Below are positions 48,019 through 58,715 of a DNA stretch of 64,000 nucleotides, piece by piece. The notes under the pieces were generated by a model. It made no database searches. It saw only the letters and a program-made list of their open reading frames with translations, and was not told the DNA's origin. The stretch comes from Cycas panzhihuaensis (lineage: Eukaryota; Cycadophyta). Position numbers and translations under genes: made by a program. Each line of letters starts with the position of its first letter. Positions within the stretch are counted from its first letter, which is position 1. The stretch lies in NCBI GenBank assembly GCA_023213395.1, contig CM041465.1, forward strand, positions 223,827,741-223,891,740. The letters are read 5' to 3'.

Positions 48019-48349
48019 TGTTACATAACTACTATTAGTTGGTGAAACTCTTGTGAATGTACTCTTTATTAATAAGAAGTAGATGCTAATATTGACCATT
48101 AAAATGTGTGTGTGGGTTGCTTAGCCCACTAATAGAAATAAAGGCTGAATGCATCTCTAATAAGATTAATTTATTAAATGGACAAATTTCCTATTTAAGT
48201 CCCTATAGATATAAAAGAAGATTAGTCTAGAATGTGAAATTATTGTTGCCTTTTGGTGCGATCTTTTGGCATTTATTTATACTCTTTTTATGTGTTCTAT
48301 TTTTTAATTTCCATATAGGTGCAAAGAAATACTAAGAGGAACCATATCA
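48019..48349 (+). repeat. Right arm of G: LTR in + orientation
   Basis: Starts TGTTACATAACTAC after a polypurine tract and ends GAGGAACCATATCA. The last bases are followed by AAGAA, not by a primer-binding site, as expected for a 3' LTR. Confidence 0.8.
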
Positions 48350-50880
48350 AAGAAGAAACTTTCATAAATCAACTTTATTAGTCTAATAAGGAATACAAGA
48401 TATTGATAGTTTAAAGAACACTAAGAGTAAATATCATATTAATAAAAAAATAATTAGAATTCATATTAGTCAATGGCATGCTATTTAATCATATTAGCAT
48501 TGATAACATATATATGATATTAGATTAAAATCATGGGAAGTTATTACCATCTTTAATGATACATTAATATAGTTGTTATGGGTAATATAAAGAATAGATC
48601 TAAAAGATTTTTTATATGACAATTGAATGAATGATGATGATATTCACCACATAATTATAATAGTTATTCAATTAGCACCACCATGGCAATATGAGAATGC
48701 AATAAATAATTACAATATTACAACATATTTTTTAATGTATTGTAATCAATATTGTAGATAAGGGGAGCATAATGAAGGATTAATTTGGGTATGATGGAGG
48801 AAGAAGAAGTTCTTATCTACGAATGGGATATCAATTTGTAAGAACTAGATTATTCTTATTTATAAGAGAAATTGTATATAATGTCTTTAAATGATAAAAG
48901 AAAATTTGCACTAGTTGAAGCAAAGATCACAATTTTCTTAGAAATAAGGCCATCGAAGTTAGATCAAAAGTTCCTATTGATATTAAGTAGTATAGTGGCC
49001 AAAAAGTGACAATGCTATCTTATTCACCAAAGAACATTACTCATTTCATAAGGTTACCAATTCATGAAATTAAAGCTCCAAAGGACTTTAAGGGGAATTA
49101 TAATAAAATAATGAGAATTTTGGGAGTGACTTCAACTTATGTTTCATTAACAAGATTTCCTATTATAAGAATCAAAAATGAAGAGCTATGATGGGTGATA
49201 AGGGTTCTTATAGTTCATTTTTTTAGGTTACAAAAAATTCATTATATACTTACAAATTTAAGCATGATAGTATAGAGGGTTATGGCTAATAAATGTTTTA
49301 ATTGGAGTAAGTTCTTGTCTAAGGAAATTTAGTAGACTTTGGAGAATAGTAAGGATTCTATTGTGATGCAATGAGGCTAGAAACATCATAGACATTTTTA
49401 GTCTATGATGTTTCTAGGCTTATTACATCAATAGTACATACCTCATAAGGTTATATTTGGATGGCATGATATAGAGTTTCAAGGTTTAGTAGATAAATTT
49501 AAGGTAGAAACCATAATTATTCAATGATTGTAGAAACTTTAAAAGTGTAGGACTCTATGATAACTTTATTATTTACACTATGGAGGGTACCCTAGAACTA
49601 AAAGAAGGCATATTATACATAGCAGAAGGAAAGGATAAAGAGAAATAAGCCTATTCATGATGAAAATATATGAATGTCATTAACATAGGAGGTTTTAATG
49701 AGGATGGGTATATAACACCTACACCTAAAGTGGAAGCTAGCTAAGTAAACACTTAGTTCTATGAATAGGAGTAAGAGCTAAAGGAAAATAACCTACTGAA
49801 GTCATTATTTAAATTGATGACTATGAAGATATTGTCATAGTATGATGGCCTAAATGATAAATAATATAGAGGGAGAATTAAGATGCCTAACATCTTGTAT
49901 GTCTTATGTTGTGGTCAAATTTGTAGCTTAAGTAGAAAATGAGGATGATTTACCATTAGGTGAATGAATTATTAAGGAAGGATTAACTTTGATAAATTAT
50001 GATATTTCTAACATTACTTAATGGAATTCTTTTTTCTTGACAAAAATGATTAGGGCTATTACTCACAAACTTAAGTCACAATCTTGACCTACTCTAGTTA
50101 TACAATTAATAATAATTTTAAAATTAGAATCCAATTTAGGTTAAGGAAAGAAGAATCCTAAATTTCTTAAGGAATTCATAAAAAGATGGCTTGATGATGT
50201 CATAGAATCATAAAATAGATATAGTACTTTTGACAAAATTATTAGTTGTAGATTCTTAAGAGATTGCATGATATAGCCTATAAGATTGAAGCATAGATAT
50301 TAGGCAATAATTAATATACTAATAAATTCTATCACCTTAATATAGAATTTGGTATGTTAAAGAAGAAAAACACTATGATAGATGCCAAGATATTTCATTT
50401 GGAATAAAAAGGCTAAGTTACAAAAGTTAGAACATGAGAAATTTAATTAAAGGAAGCAAGTATCCAATAATAGCAACTTGATAACTTAAAGAAAAAAAAT
50501 TCTTTAGTTAGTCAATATATTAAAAAACCATGGGATTATGCTATCTCTAAAATATCAAAGGCATGATAAAGTATAGATTGTACACAATAGATCAATTATC
50601 TACTACTTAAAAGTTGATGATTTCACTAAGTAGCTATCCAAACATTAAAAGATTTAACAACAATGTTAATAAAGTAATTAGAGAAATAGAGAAAGCTAAG
50701 AGAAAATAATAATAATGTCTCTTAGAGAACTTTGTCTTTAATCAAATGTTTGAATGATTATTTACAAGATTACTAATACATTTAAATATAAAATGCTTAT
50801 GATTATTTGCATTTCCTACCTTTATAAGCCTATAATTATTTAAAATATTATCATTATAATACCATGTATTAATTACGACT
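48350..50880. other. Unassigned sequence with a short perfect hairpin
   Basis: Contains one 61-codon frame (49006-49191) with no recognisable domain, and a run of protein-like but unrecognised sequence before it (about 48770-49000). An AAGGGGAGCATAATG phrase near 48759-48773 resembles a polypurine tract/LTR junction and could mark the 3' end of gypsy F, but no matching LTR was found. The hairpin at 49377-49417 is listed separately. Confidence 0.35.
49377..49417. repeat. Perfect 17-bp inverted repeat with 7-base loop
   Basis: CTAGAAACATCATAGAC (49377-49393), loop ATTTTTA, then GTCTATGATGTTTCTAG (49401-49417). No transposase or element boundary was found nearby. It could be a small foldback insertion, a miRNA-like hairpin by chance, or the fossil of a template switch. 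Confidence 0.9.
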
Positions 50881-50889
50881 AATATAATA

Positions 50890-51440
50890 TCTTTTATATG
50901 TTAATAATAGGTAATCTCAATGGGTTATAAGGCTTGCAATAGGTTCTCTATATTTTGAAATGCTTTGACCTCAAACCATAGGAAGATCAAGAAATTATTA
51001 GAGGATGCAATTAGATTCTCATATGGAATCATCCTTTCACAAATGTTTCGATTTAATTAAGTACTTTGTGATGGCCTTATTATACAATTATCTAGTAAAA
51101 ATACCTAGATTTCTTTTAGGGTCAAGGATCAATTAGCATTTGTTGTTGAAGACTAAAAGTTTAGTTTGAGGAGCAACATATAATCTAAGCTTAAACTTTA
51201 AGTTGGAAACATAAAATACATTATGGATTTCGGCACTAGGTATGTCTAGGCCATATGCAATAAAGCCAATAAATTTTAATACTTTGTATAGGCCATAAAA
51301 TCTTGGGGAAAGTCTTTATTTATTAGATCATTTTAACAAATATTGCTTACAAGGTTATAATTTGATAAAAACCTAATCACCTTAAGAAAAATAACATTAA
51401 AATCAGTTCTTATAATAAGCATGGTTATATCTCACCCATT
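50890..51440 (-). pseudogene. Gypsy H fragment: integrase C-terminus with chromodomain
   Basis: On the minus strand, 51370-51190 reads DFPQDFMAYTKY in one frame, then FIGFIAYGLDIPSAEIHNVF and YVSNLK, the conserved C-terminal integrase segment. At about 51080-50990 KAITKYLIKSKHL and KDDSI-ESNCIL show a decayed chromodomain with one Trp lost. No LTR for this fragment was identified; the catalytic core would lie to the right but is not recognisable, so it is truncated by a deletion or insertion near 51440. Confidence 0.65.
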
Positions 51441-51489
51441 TTACATAAAAGATATCCATTTTATATGAAGTACTTTATCTTTTATTTCA

Positions 51490-51655
51490 ACATTGAGTTC
51501 ACTTAGGCTATAAAAGTAACTCAAGTTAGTATATAGTTAAGTCAGTTTTTAATTTTAATGTCAAGTTCACTTAAGTTAGAGAAATGACACCAACTACTTT
51601 TCTATTTTGATGTTAAGTTCACTTATGTTATAAAAATAACTCAAATTAGTAGTTT
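51490..51655. repeat. Three imperfect repeats around AAGTTCACTTA
   Basis: Units with (A/C)AAGTTCACTTA(G/T)...TA(T/G)AAAAATAACTCAA begin near 51494, 51562 and 51614, spaced 68 and 52 bp. The sequence around them is T-rich and non-coding. It may be a degraded subterminal or LTR repeat. Confidence 0.7.
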
Positions 51656-52559
51656 ATATGTCGACTAGAAAAGTGTAACCTTTATTCTATTTAGGTAGAT
51701 GCTATAATTTTCTATATTAAGCTAATTTCTTTCCAAGATTTATAACCTCCCCTTAACTCGTAATACCTCAAACATTTTTAAAATAGAAGGAAATACTCAT
51801 ATATTTTTATAAATCCTTAGCATTAATATAAGACCTATAATTTTTCACATATCATCTCTTTGAGTCTTTTCTTATTATTATAGTTTACTCATCTATGTTA
51901 AGTCTCAGTACCAATCTATATTCAATCTTATTTTAGCTTTATGCAGTTTAGTCAACACTCAAAAGTAGGATGTAATATCTAAGGAATCTAGGATAGTCCC
52001 AAAATGTATTAAGGATGTAATACGAAAGAATATGATGGGATGAAATAGATGTAAGAATAGTTCACTTAGAAACTTCCCATGGGTATTTTATTTATAATTT
52101 TTATCCTTTTTTACTCATTTCTTTACTATTATACTATTATATTCCTCCTTTATATTTCTTATTTGTTATAGATTACATAACTCTCCCTTATAATGATGCA
52201 TTAGTTTGCATTAGAACCTACAATTATAATCTTCATATATCTCCTAATTTTATTTTCTTCCACTCTCTATAAGTTATAATGCCTTAATGGGAAGAAGCTA
52301 GAGAAGGCATTAGAATATCTTTAGATCCATATTAACTATTTTTGGATGCACTATGATAAAAACATAGATACAAATATAAACATTATAGGAGCAGGGTTAA
52401 ACCTATACATAGCTTATGAATAACATGATGTTAATATTTTAATAGATGATGATATATCAAGCCAGTCTCTAGGGATTCTCCATAATGATTACTCTCTGCC
52501 AACCATTGTTTAGGCTAGATACATAGATCACCATCCCCTAGTTTAATAGCGACATCAAT
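51656..52559. other. No recognisable gene
   Basis: AT-rich spacer between gypsy fragments H and I. It may contain the LTR and leader of I, but neither a PBS nor a repeated LTR could be placed. Confidence 0.35.
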
Positions 52560-54128
52560 ACTAAGATATTAGAAGGTTAGATTTATAACCTAGAGGTATA
52601 CTTAAATTGTTGATAACTCACTAATGAATAGAATATTTAAGTGGAAAAACTCTATATAAATGAGTTGGTATTAATGTGATGGCAAACTTATACAAACCAC
52701 CATGCACCAGTCACCTCATGACATACTTTCAAATAATCCTCTATGATCAATTTTATCCTATTAAACATAATGATGATAATGATAAGATATGGTTGCACCT
52801 TCGATAATAAGATAGATAAATATTCAATAGTATACCAACACTTTCCATAAGATGGTCATAATGGTGGAAGCAATAATTAAGAGTGTACATTGATGATTAA
52901 GATTATAGATCATCTTTTTCCCTCTTTGTAGTAAGAGGTTAACCTCCTCATGACCAACTCTTTAGACTAAGCCTATTAGTATGCACTAAAAATTAAGATC
53001 CAAGTCTATAGAAGGTAACCCTAAAGATCATAGGAATAGTTCTAGTTATATCAAAGATAACTCTTCTATTAAAGAAGGGATACTTTTAAAGTATACCCCA
53101 CTTGACCTCAATAATAGATTACTATAATAACTCCTCCAACCTTAGGATGTAACATCCCAATAATAAATGGAAAAGGTCCTAGCAATTATTATAAATACTA
53201 CAAATCCTTTGGGTATTCTAATAAGGAATGTTTAAACCAAAATAGATAACTTAAGGCCAGAATCTTAGTAGTAGAAGTTGTAGGTGCATTTGGTACCCTA
53301 GTTGAAGACTCTACATTATTGTGACTAACTATATTGTGACCAACTAACACATGATGCTTATGTCCAAGAATTATTCAACCCTTAAAAGAGAGGCCTTATT
53401 CACCTAAAATTACTAAGTTAAAGATTGAATTTTACTTTGTATTAATGATAATAGTATTATAAAAAATAGTATCTAATTAATTAGTTATAAGCCTTGGGCT
53501 CCCTACAAACCCCACTTAAATCCTTACAACTTTAGTTGGATTAAAAGGAATGGACCACAAAATTAGGTAGATTAAATTTATAATTTAACCTTTACAATTA
53601 ACCTTTTCATAGATACACTCACATCTAATATGATGCCCATGGATTATTGCAAGTTCTTATTGGTCTACCCTTTGTAATATGATAGGTAAGCAACTTATGA
53701 TAGATTTAAAAACATGTGAATACTACATAAAGGTTGACAAGATTATAAGCTCATATCATTGGCCACTTAGGTTACTATTATGATAGGTTCACAAGGCAAT
53801 TGGGTTACGAGTTCTACCAAGGAGGGTACTATTTTATTTATTAGATATATGGAGGAGATATCAGTGCTTAGATTAGATGCCATTTATCAAAAGATGTAAT
53901 AACTATTAGATGATTACTCAAATATCTTTAAGATGCCCAAGGGACTCCCTCTTACTTAAGTAGTCCAGCATAGTATTAACTTACTCTAAGGAGACACCTT
54001 GTCTAATGGGATATTATATAAAACTTTAACTTTTAAGGGAGAAGAACTAGACTGCCATCTTATGGAGCTTGCTAAAGAAGTCTAGATTTATCTAAGTGAG
54101 AAAATAGCTATAGGATCTAATATCTACG
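52560..54128 (+). pseudogene. Gypsy I fragment: gag, protease region and RT start
   Basis: A gag core is recognisable in mixed frames at about 52590-52830 (YNLEVYL, then ILYDQFYPIKHNDDNDKIWL). A zinc-knuckle relic with YYKYYKSFGYSNKEC lies at about 53187-53232, in which Cys positions are Tyr. The pre-RT segment (MPKGLPLT, then VVQHSINLL and GDTLSNGILYKTLTFKGEEL, about 53930-54060) leads to the usual RT opening. The element stops near 54128, where the LTR of copia J begins; the rest of the RT is not found on the other side of J. Confidence 0.6.
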
Positions 54129-54469
54129 TGCAACCATCAATAAACCATTGCAAACTATTAAAATATTAAAATAATCAAGCACAAATAAGCATATGAGAGA
54201 GACAAATGTTCACAGGTAAATTTGTTGCACCATGAGGCTCAAATCCAGTAAAACTTCTACATTACAAATGGGGCTTAATTTATAAGCATACCACCAATGT
54301 TTATATTAATATTATTTGCTGAACTATTGGCACAAATGATGGACCTAACATATTTATAAATTATAATTCAATTACAAATAGGGATAACCTATAGTAAACA
54401 AATATATACATATACACACATGTTACATGGTAATGAAGGTGACATTATAAATTTTAACACCCTCCCTTA
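54129..54469 (-). mobile_element. Putative 3' LTR and polypurine tract of copia J
   Basis: The complement of 54460-54469 reads TAAGGGAGGG, followed (minus strand) by TGTTAAAATTTATAATG, a typical copia polypurine-tract/LTR junction at 54459. The far end is placed at a TG at 54129 (about 331 bp), where gypsy I sequence ends; this edge is estimated. Confidence 0.6.
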
Positions 54470-54479
54470 ATAATAATTT

Positions 54480-54845
54480 CATCATATTTGATGTCAAGTT
54501 CTTGTCAAAATCATTCAAACTTTGGTTTGCTAAGTGCTTTGATAAAGATATATATAATATGGTCCTTAGTTGGTCAACGAACTTAGTCCATGAAGTCATT
54601 ATGAGGTTGCTCCAAGAGAACTACTTTCATAAGATTTCCATTCAAGAAGAATCTCTTTAATACCACATAAGCTTTATAATGCTTAATAGGGCCATTAGCA
54701 TGAAATCTTGCTTTATAGAGCCATTCACAATCAATTATCTTTTTCCCAAGTGGCAATTCTATTAACTCCTAAGTTTTATTTTTGAGAATGGAGTTCATCT
54801 CTTCATCCATGGTTGCTTTCTACATTTGGTCTTTGATTGCCTCCT
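54480..54845 (-). pseudogene. Copia J fused RT N-terminus / RNase H C-terminus
   Basis: From 54830 leftwards: MDEEMNSILKNKT then ELIELPLGKKIIDCEWLYKA and RFHANGPIKHYKAYVVLKRF, the RT opening. Then, without the palm, DD box or RNase H core, comes PTKDHIIYIFIKALSKPKFE and QELDIKYDEIIIKGGC, the last residues of a copia polyprotein. The join is near 54640-54680. Confidence 0.75.
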
Positions 54846-55399
54846 TAAATATGGAAGGCTTAGGAATTTCTAAGACACATTCCATTAGGGCAAAATTGTT
54901 AGAGTGTCTCATATTTGATGTCCTTTTGGTAGTTGTGGGAGGAGGAGGAACATCGATTAATAATTATTAAACCCACTTAGAAGGTGGTTAAATACTGGTG
55001 GCTTCCACCTAAAGTTTATTAATTAAAATATATGCTAAATAGGTGCTTGCATTTGATGTGGTTGTTGAAGCTATTAGGGCTAAAGATGAACCTAGTGTAT
55101 AAGAGGATGTAGGTGTTGATGGATCTAGAATTAATGCAAGAGGCACTTGAGGTGCATGGATATCTTCTACTATATATTAAAGTTTTGACATATCCAAGTC
55201 ATGAGTATCTTCAGTAAAAATAACGTCCTGAGTAATGTAGGCTTGGTTACCAACAATGTCAAATACCTTCTATACTTTGTAACTAGGTACATACCCAAGG
55301 AAGATGTACTTAAGGCTCTTATCATCTAGCTTCTTTCTGTTCTCCTTTGGAATGAGTTTGTATATCATGCATCCAAATGGTTTTAAATGTATAATTCTT

Positions 55400-56600
55400 G
55401 GTTTAAGTCATGTATAAATCTCTTTAGAAGTAATGTTCTTAACAACAACTGTAGGACTTCAATTTGTGAGATAGTTAATTGTTGTGATGGCATCAACCAA
55501 AAATCTTATAGAAAGTTTGGCTCTGCTCAACATAGTTTTAGCTTTATTCACTAATATTTGGTTCATTCTTTTGGCTACAGCATTTTATTGAGTTGTATGA
55601 GGTATTAAGAACTGGCATTTGATGCCATGCTATTTACAAAAATTGGTGAATTGATTTGAGATATATTTGACACCATTGGGTCTTGATGGTCATACTACTC
55701 TCATTTTCTACCTCAACTTTGAACTCCTTAAATTTATCTAGGGCTTGGTACTTATTTCTTAGGAAGTAAACCCACACTTTCCTAGAATAATCATCTATAA
55801 ATATCATGAAATATAGGCTACCATTTAGTGATTATATTGACATAGACCCACAAATATCTAAGTGGGTTAACTCTAGTGGTTAGGAAGCTCTCCATGCATT
55901 CTTAGATAAAAATTTTTCTTTTTATTATTTTCCCATAAAGCATGCCTCATAAATGCATCTGTTTCTCTTTATCTTGGGAATTCCATATACCATATAAAGC
56001 TTGGACATGAGTTTTACACTCTATATATTCATGTGACTTAGGTATTAATGCCATAACTGGTCTCTAGCATTATTTGAGATAGCTTTCTCATGAGTATAGG
56101 AACATTCACCTAGTTCTTGGACATAAGGTTGGTCCTCTACCATGATCTCCTTACCTTTATCAAGTTGGGTACTTTAAGCCATTAAGCATGATTTTTTTGG
56201 TGGATTAGTAGCTAAAGGAACACCATTAAGCTTGTATAAGCCATTGTCTTCATGTCCTATTACTATAAGTTATCTAGTTACATGATCTACAATGGTATAA
56301 ATACCTTAAGTAAAGAGGACATCTAAATTTTGCTTATCAATTTAGCTAATTCAAAGTAGATTCATTTTCATACTTGAAACTAAAAATACATTATTAATGT
56401 GATGCCTTATTTTGGAGTCTTTCAAAGCTATTAAGACCCTTCCAATTTTAGTCACAGTATATGTCAGGTTATTACCAGATGTGATTATTTGTATGTTAAT
56501 TGGATAGGTTTCCTCTAATATATCTTCTGTGATAATCATATGGTGAGTGGCATCTAAGTCAAGTAGCTAAGAGTTATCATCGTGTTTAGATGACAATGTT
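55400..56600 (-). pseudogene. Copia J protease and integrase
   Basis: The protease site (about 56540-56565) reads LLDLDATHHMIITED; the Ser and Gly of D-S-G-A-T are Leu and Asp. The open frame 56539-56351 covers the rest of it. Integrase follows: ARDQLWH and YLSHMNI (pre-integrase), PLELTHLDICGSM then LNGSLYFMIFIDDYSRKVWV and YFLRNKYQALDKFKEFKVEV (about 55720-55870). The region after the core reads PKKEXXXXX-free, stop-ridden sequence to about 55200. Confidence 0.78.
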
Positions 56601-56749
56601 AGAAAGAAAAGGTTTTGGGAGGAGGTATCTTGGGTGTTTGTCATATGGCCTCCTTGCTAAGTGTTGGGGTTTATCCTTTGATTCCTAAGTGGGAACCACA
56701 ACCTGTTATATTGTTGTTAATTCTAATTAGATCTTTGGTTCCAATTCTA

Positions 56750-57020
56750 TTAATAGAATTGGCCTAGTTGTTGATATAATGGCCCTCCTTATCGATAGAT
56801 AAGGCCTCCTTATTGTGAAGTAGGGCCTCCTTATTAAAAGTAAGGGGCTCCTAATTAAAGAATATGGCCTTCTTATTATAGATAAGGGGCCCTTTATTGA
56901 GGGCTTGGTCCACTTTATTAATAACTTAGTCCATGTTATTGATAGTTTTGTCCATCTTGTTGAAAGTTGGGTACTCCTTACTGATAATATAGGGCTCCTT
57001 ATTGATAGTATGGGGTTACT
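56750..57020. repeat. Degenerate tandem repeat in the gag-protease linker of copia J
   Basis: About ten short units built on (T/G)GGCCTCCTTATTGA(T/A)AG or variants occur with a spacing of roughly 20-30 bases. On the coding (minus) strand they would give a Asn/Lys/Glu-rich repetitive linker between gag and protease. It is an internal expansion within dead coding sequence. Confidence 0.6.
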
Positions 57021-57414
57021 TTTTAGAAATTAGATTTAAAAGGTTCTCTCCCTTAATTTTATAATATTTGGAGATCAACATATATTCTTATATATTTAAT
57101 AGTAAGGTGACTAGTTTTTCCATAGTATAAGCATGTGATATTGGTTCTATTCTATTGAATCTTTTTACTTAAGGTTGTGATGGTTGATGGAGCTGTTGAG
57201 GTTATTGACCTTAATAGGAGGAAGTGCTAACTTGATGTGGCTACTATTGAGTTGGTGGGTAACTTATCTCTTATAAGATATTCAAGGAGAACAATTATTG
57301 AGTAAGACTTTATAGTTGATTGGGCTAGTGAGTTAGTTGTTGTGTAGTCTTGTCCCTCTTTGAGTTTTGGGCTATAAATACATGGGCTAAGTCAGAGGTA
57401 GATGTTAGCCCTTA

Positions 57415-57696
57415 TTACTTGAGAATATTTTCTTCTCTTAGCAGGAGTCCCTCAAAGGTGATAAAGTCTATTTTAGTATAATTATCATGGAGTTTGGAAA
57501 CAAAACTATGGTATTCTATTGGGAGGATATTAAGAATGTTGGATATAAGTTCATGGTTTGATGGAGGTTCTCCAAGGATTATTAGTTGATTTCTAATTAT
57601 CTTAACTTTAGTTAAATGAGTAATAACATTTTTAACTGATCTAGGAGGATCTACATTATGTCTATAAGAAGTAGAAAATGTTAGGCGTTGGCACAA
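57415..57696 (-). pseudogene. gag: Copia J gag fragment
   Basis: A 93-codon open stretch with KVKIIRNQLIILGEPPSNHE, LISNILNILPIEYHSFVSKL and FEGLLLREENILK, the second half of the copia gag (UBN2) domain. The first half should lie to the right of 57696 but is not recognisable. Confidence 0.75.
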
Positions 57697-57700
57697 CTAA

Positions 57701-58587
57701 AAGAAATAAGGCCAAATAGTGTCAAAATAATGTGAATTTTTAAGGGAAAGAAGAAGACACATCCCACTATATGTGTGAAAGAGGTGGGATTCAAAAATAT
57801 CATTTGACTAGATGGCAAGCCTTATTTTGTAGAAAACAACTCTTATGGCTAATAAAAAAATAATAAGTATATACTATAAATAATACCTAAATAAGCTAAA
57901 ATTTTGAGGACATAAATGGGACATATATATCTATATGTGTACCAAATTTTAGCTTAATTAAAGGTTGTTAGCTTTAGGTACCAAGCTATAAATTTTTAAA
58001 CTTATATAAATGCCACTTGGGCAACATACATTTTGGTTATTGATGATTGGACTTACTTGAATGCCACTTGGAAAACATGCATTTTGGTTGTTGATATATT
58101 CCTTTCTATAAATTGATCTCTCTTAAGCTTATTTTCTATGTTGGGGACTTGGTTCTTATGTGTGGAAGACGCTTGACTTGGGAGAAACATTGAGGTAGCA
58201 CTTGGAAAGAGTTGGAGACCATAGAGGAGATAAATTTTCAACACTTCAACCATCTATTTTGGAGAGTAGGAGTTTTATTGAAGGAGTCCTAGGAATATGG
58301 AGGTCTCTTGGGTATTGTAGTATCATTTCTTCATTATAACTTGCCTATTCTTTACTAGGTTTTTTTATCCACCATTAAATGAAGGTTATTCTAGCTTAAT
58401 AAAAGTATTATTCTTCTTACCTTGGAGTAATGACAAGTATGTAAAAGTTGGTATAGAGTATACTTTTTATGGGCTCATTCTTTTATTAATATTATTAAAA
58501 ATTTTACACTAACACCCTATGATCTCAAGGAAAAATATTAGTAATTAATTTCTTCACCAATCACACTCCACTTTAGGATTACATTTT
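57701..58587. other. Unassigned spacer with a 51-bp-period duplication and possible LTR of gypsy K
   Basis: ATGCCACTTGG..CA..ATTTTGGTT.TTGAT occurs twice (58010-58049 and 58061-58100). The part up to 58583 should contain the 5' LTR of gypsy K, since its PBS starts at 58588, but the LTR start could not be placed. A TGTTAGTGTAAAATT in minus orientation ending at 58522 could be the end of another LTR. Confidence 0.4.
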
Positions 58588-58599
58588 TGGTATTAGAGC
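58588..58599 (+). other. Primer-binding site of gypsy K
   Basis: TGGTATTAGAGC, followed by ATGTGATC. Same variant of the initiator-Met site as in chromoviruses D and E. The LTR end (GATTACA) is about 4 bp upstream. Confidence 0.8.
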
Positions 58600-58715
58600 A
58601 TGTGATCTTTGTTGTAGGGACTTAAATAGTATAAATAAAGAAAGGATATTAAGAGAAAGGAGAAGCTTTTCTTGCATTGTAATCAACAAGAAGACAAAGA
58701 AAGAATCCAAGCACC

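Larger units (their letters stand above)
46632..48349. mobile_element. Element G: gypsy integrase tail between inverted copies of one LTR
   Basis: The right end is a + strand LTR (48019-48349, 331 bp) preceded by a polypurine tract (about 48004-48018). The left end (46632 to about 46966) is the same LTR in reverse orientation; the two arms can be aligned over nearly their whole length. Both outer termini are therefore the U5 end, reading TGATATGGTTCCTC inwards from either side with 14 matching bases. AAGAA stands on both sides (46627-46631 and 48350-48354), a possible 5-bp target duplication, though the left flank is a GAA repeat. Between the arms is a + strand gypsy integrase fragment related to that of D. 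Ordinary LTR elements have direct, not inverted, LTRs. Confidence 0.75.
54470..57700 (-). mobile_element. Copia J, internally deleted, 5' LTR not found
   Basis: Minus-strand copia with gag (57696-57415), protease (56590-56351), integrase (about 56200-55450) and the N-terminal RT segment (about 54840-54640). It then jumps directly to the end of RNase H (about 54600-54480) and the polypurine tract. About 1.3-1.6 kb of RT and RNase H expected in between are missing, so it is a deletion derivative. No 5' LTR or PBS was recognised to the right of gag. Confidence 0.75.

Noticed and set aside
49006-49191. 61-codon + frame that looks protein-like
   Set aside because: No family recognised and the surrounding frames are full of stops; kept only as a remark in the unassigned region.
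51490-51655. CRISPR-like array
   Set aside because: Only three imperfect units with unequal spacing in a plant retroelement context; not a CRISPR array.
58260-58522. Possible 5' LTR of copia J
   Set aside because: Its minus-strand start (TGTTAGTGTAAAATT) does not match J's 3' LTR start (TGTTAAAATTTATAATG), and no PBS complement is adjacent.
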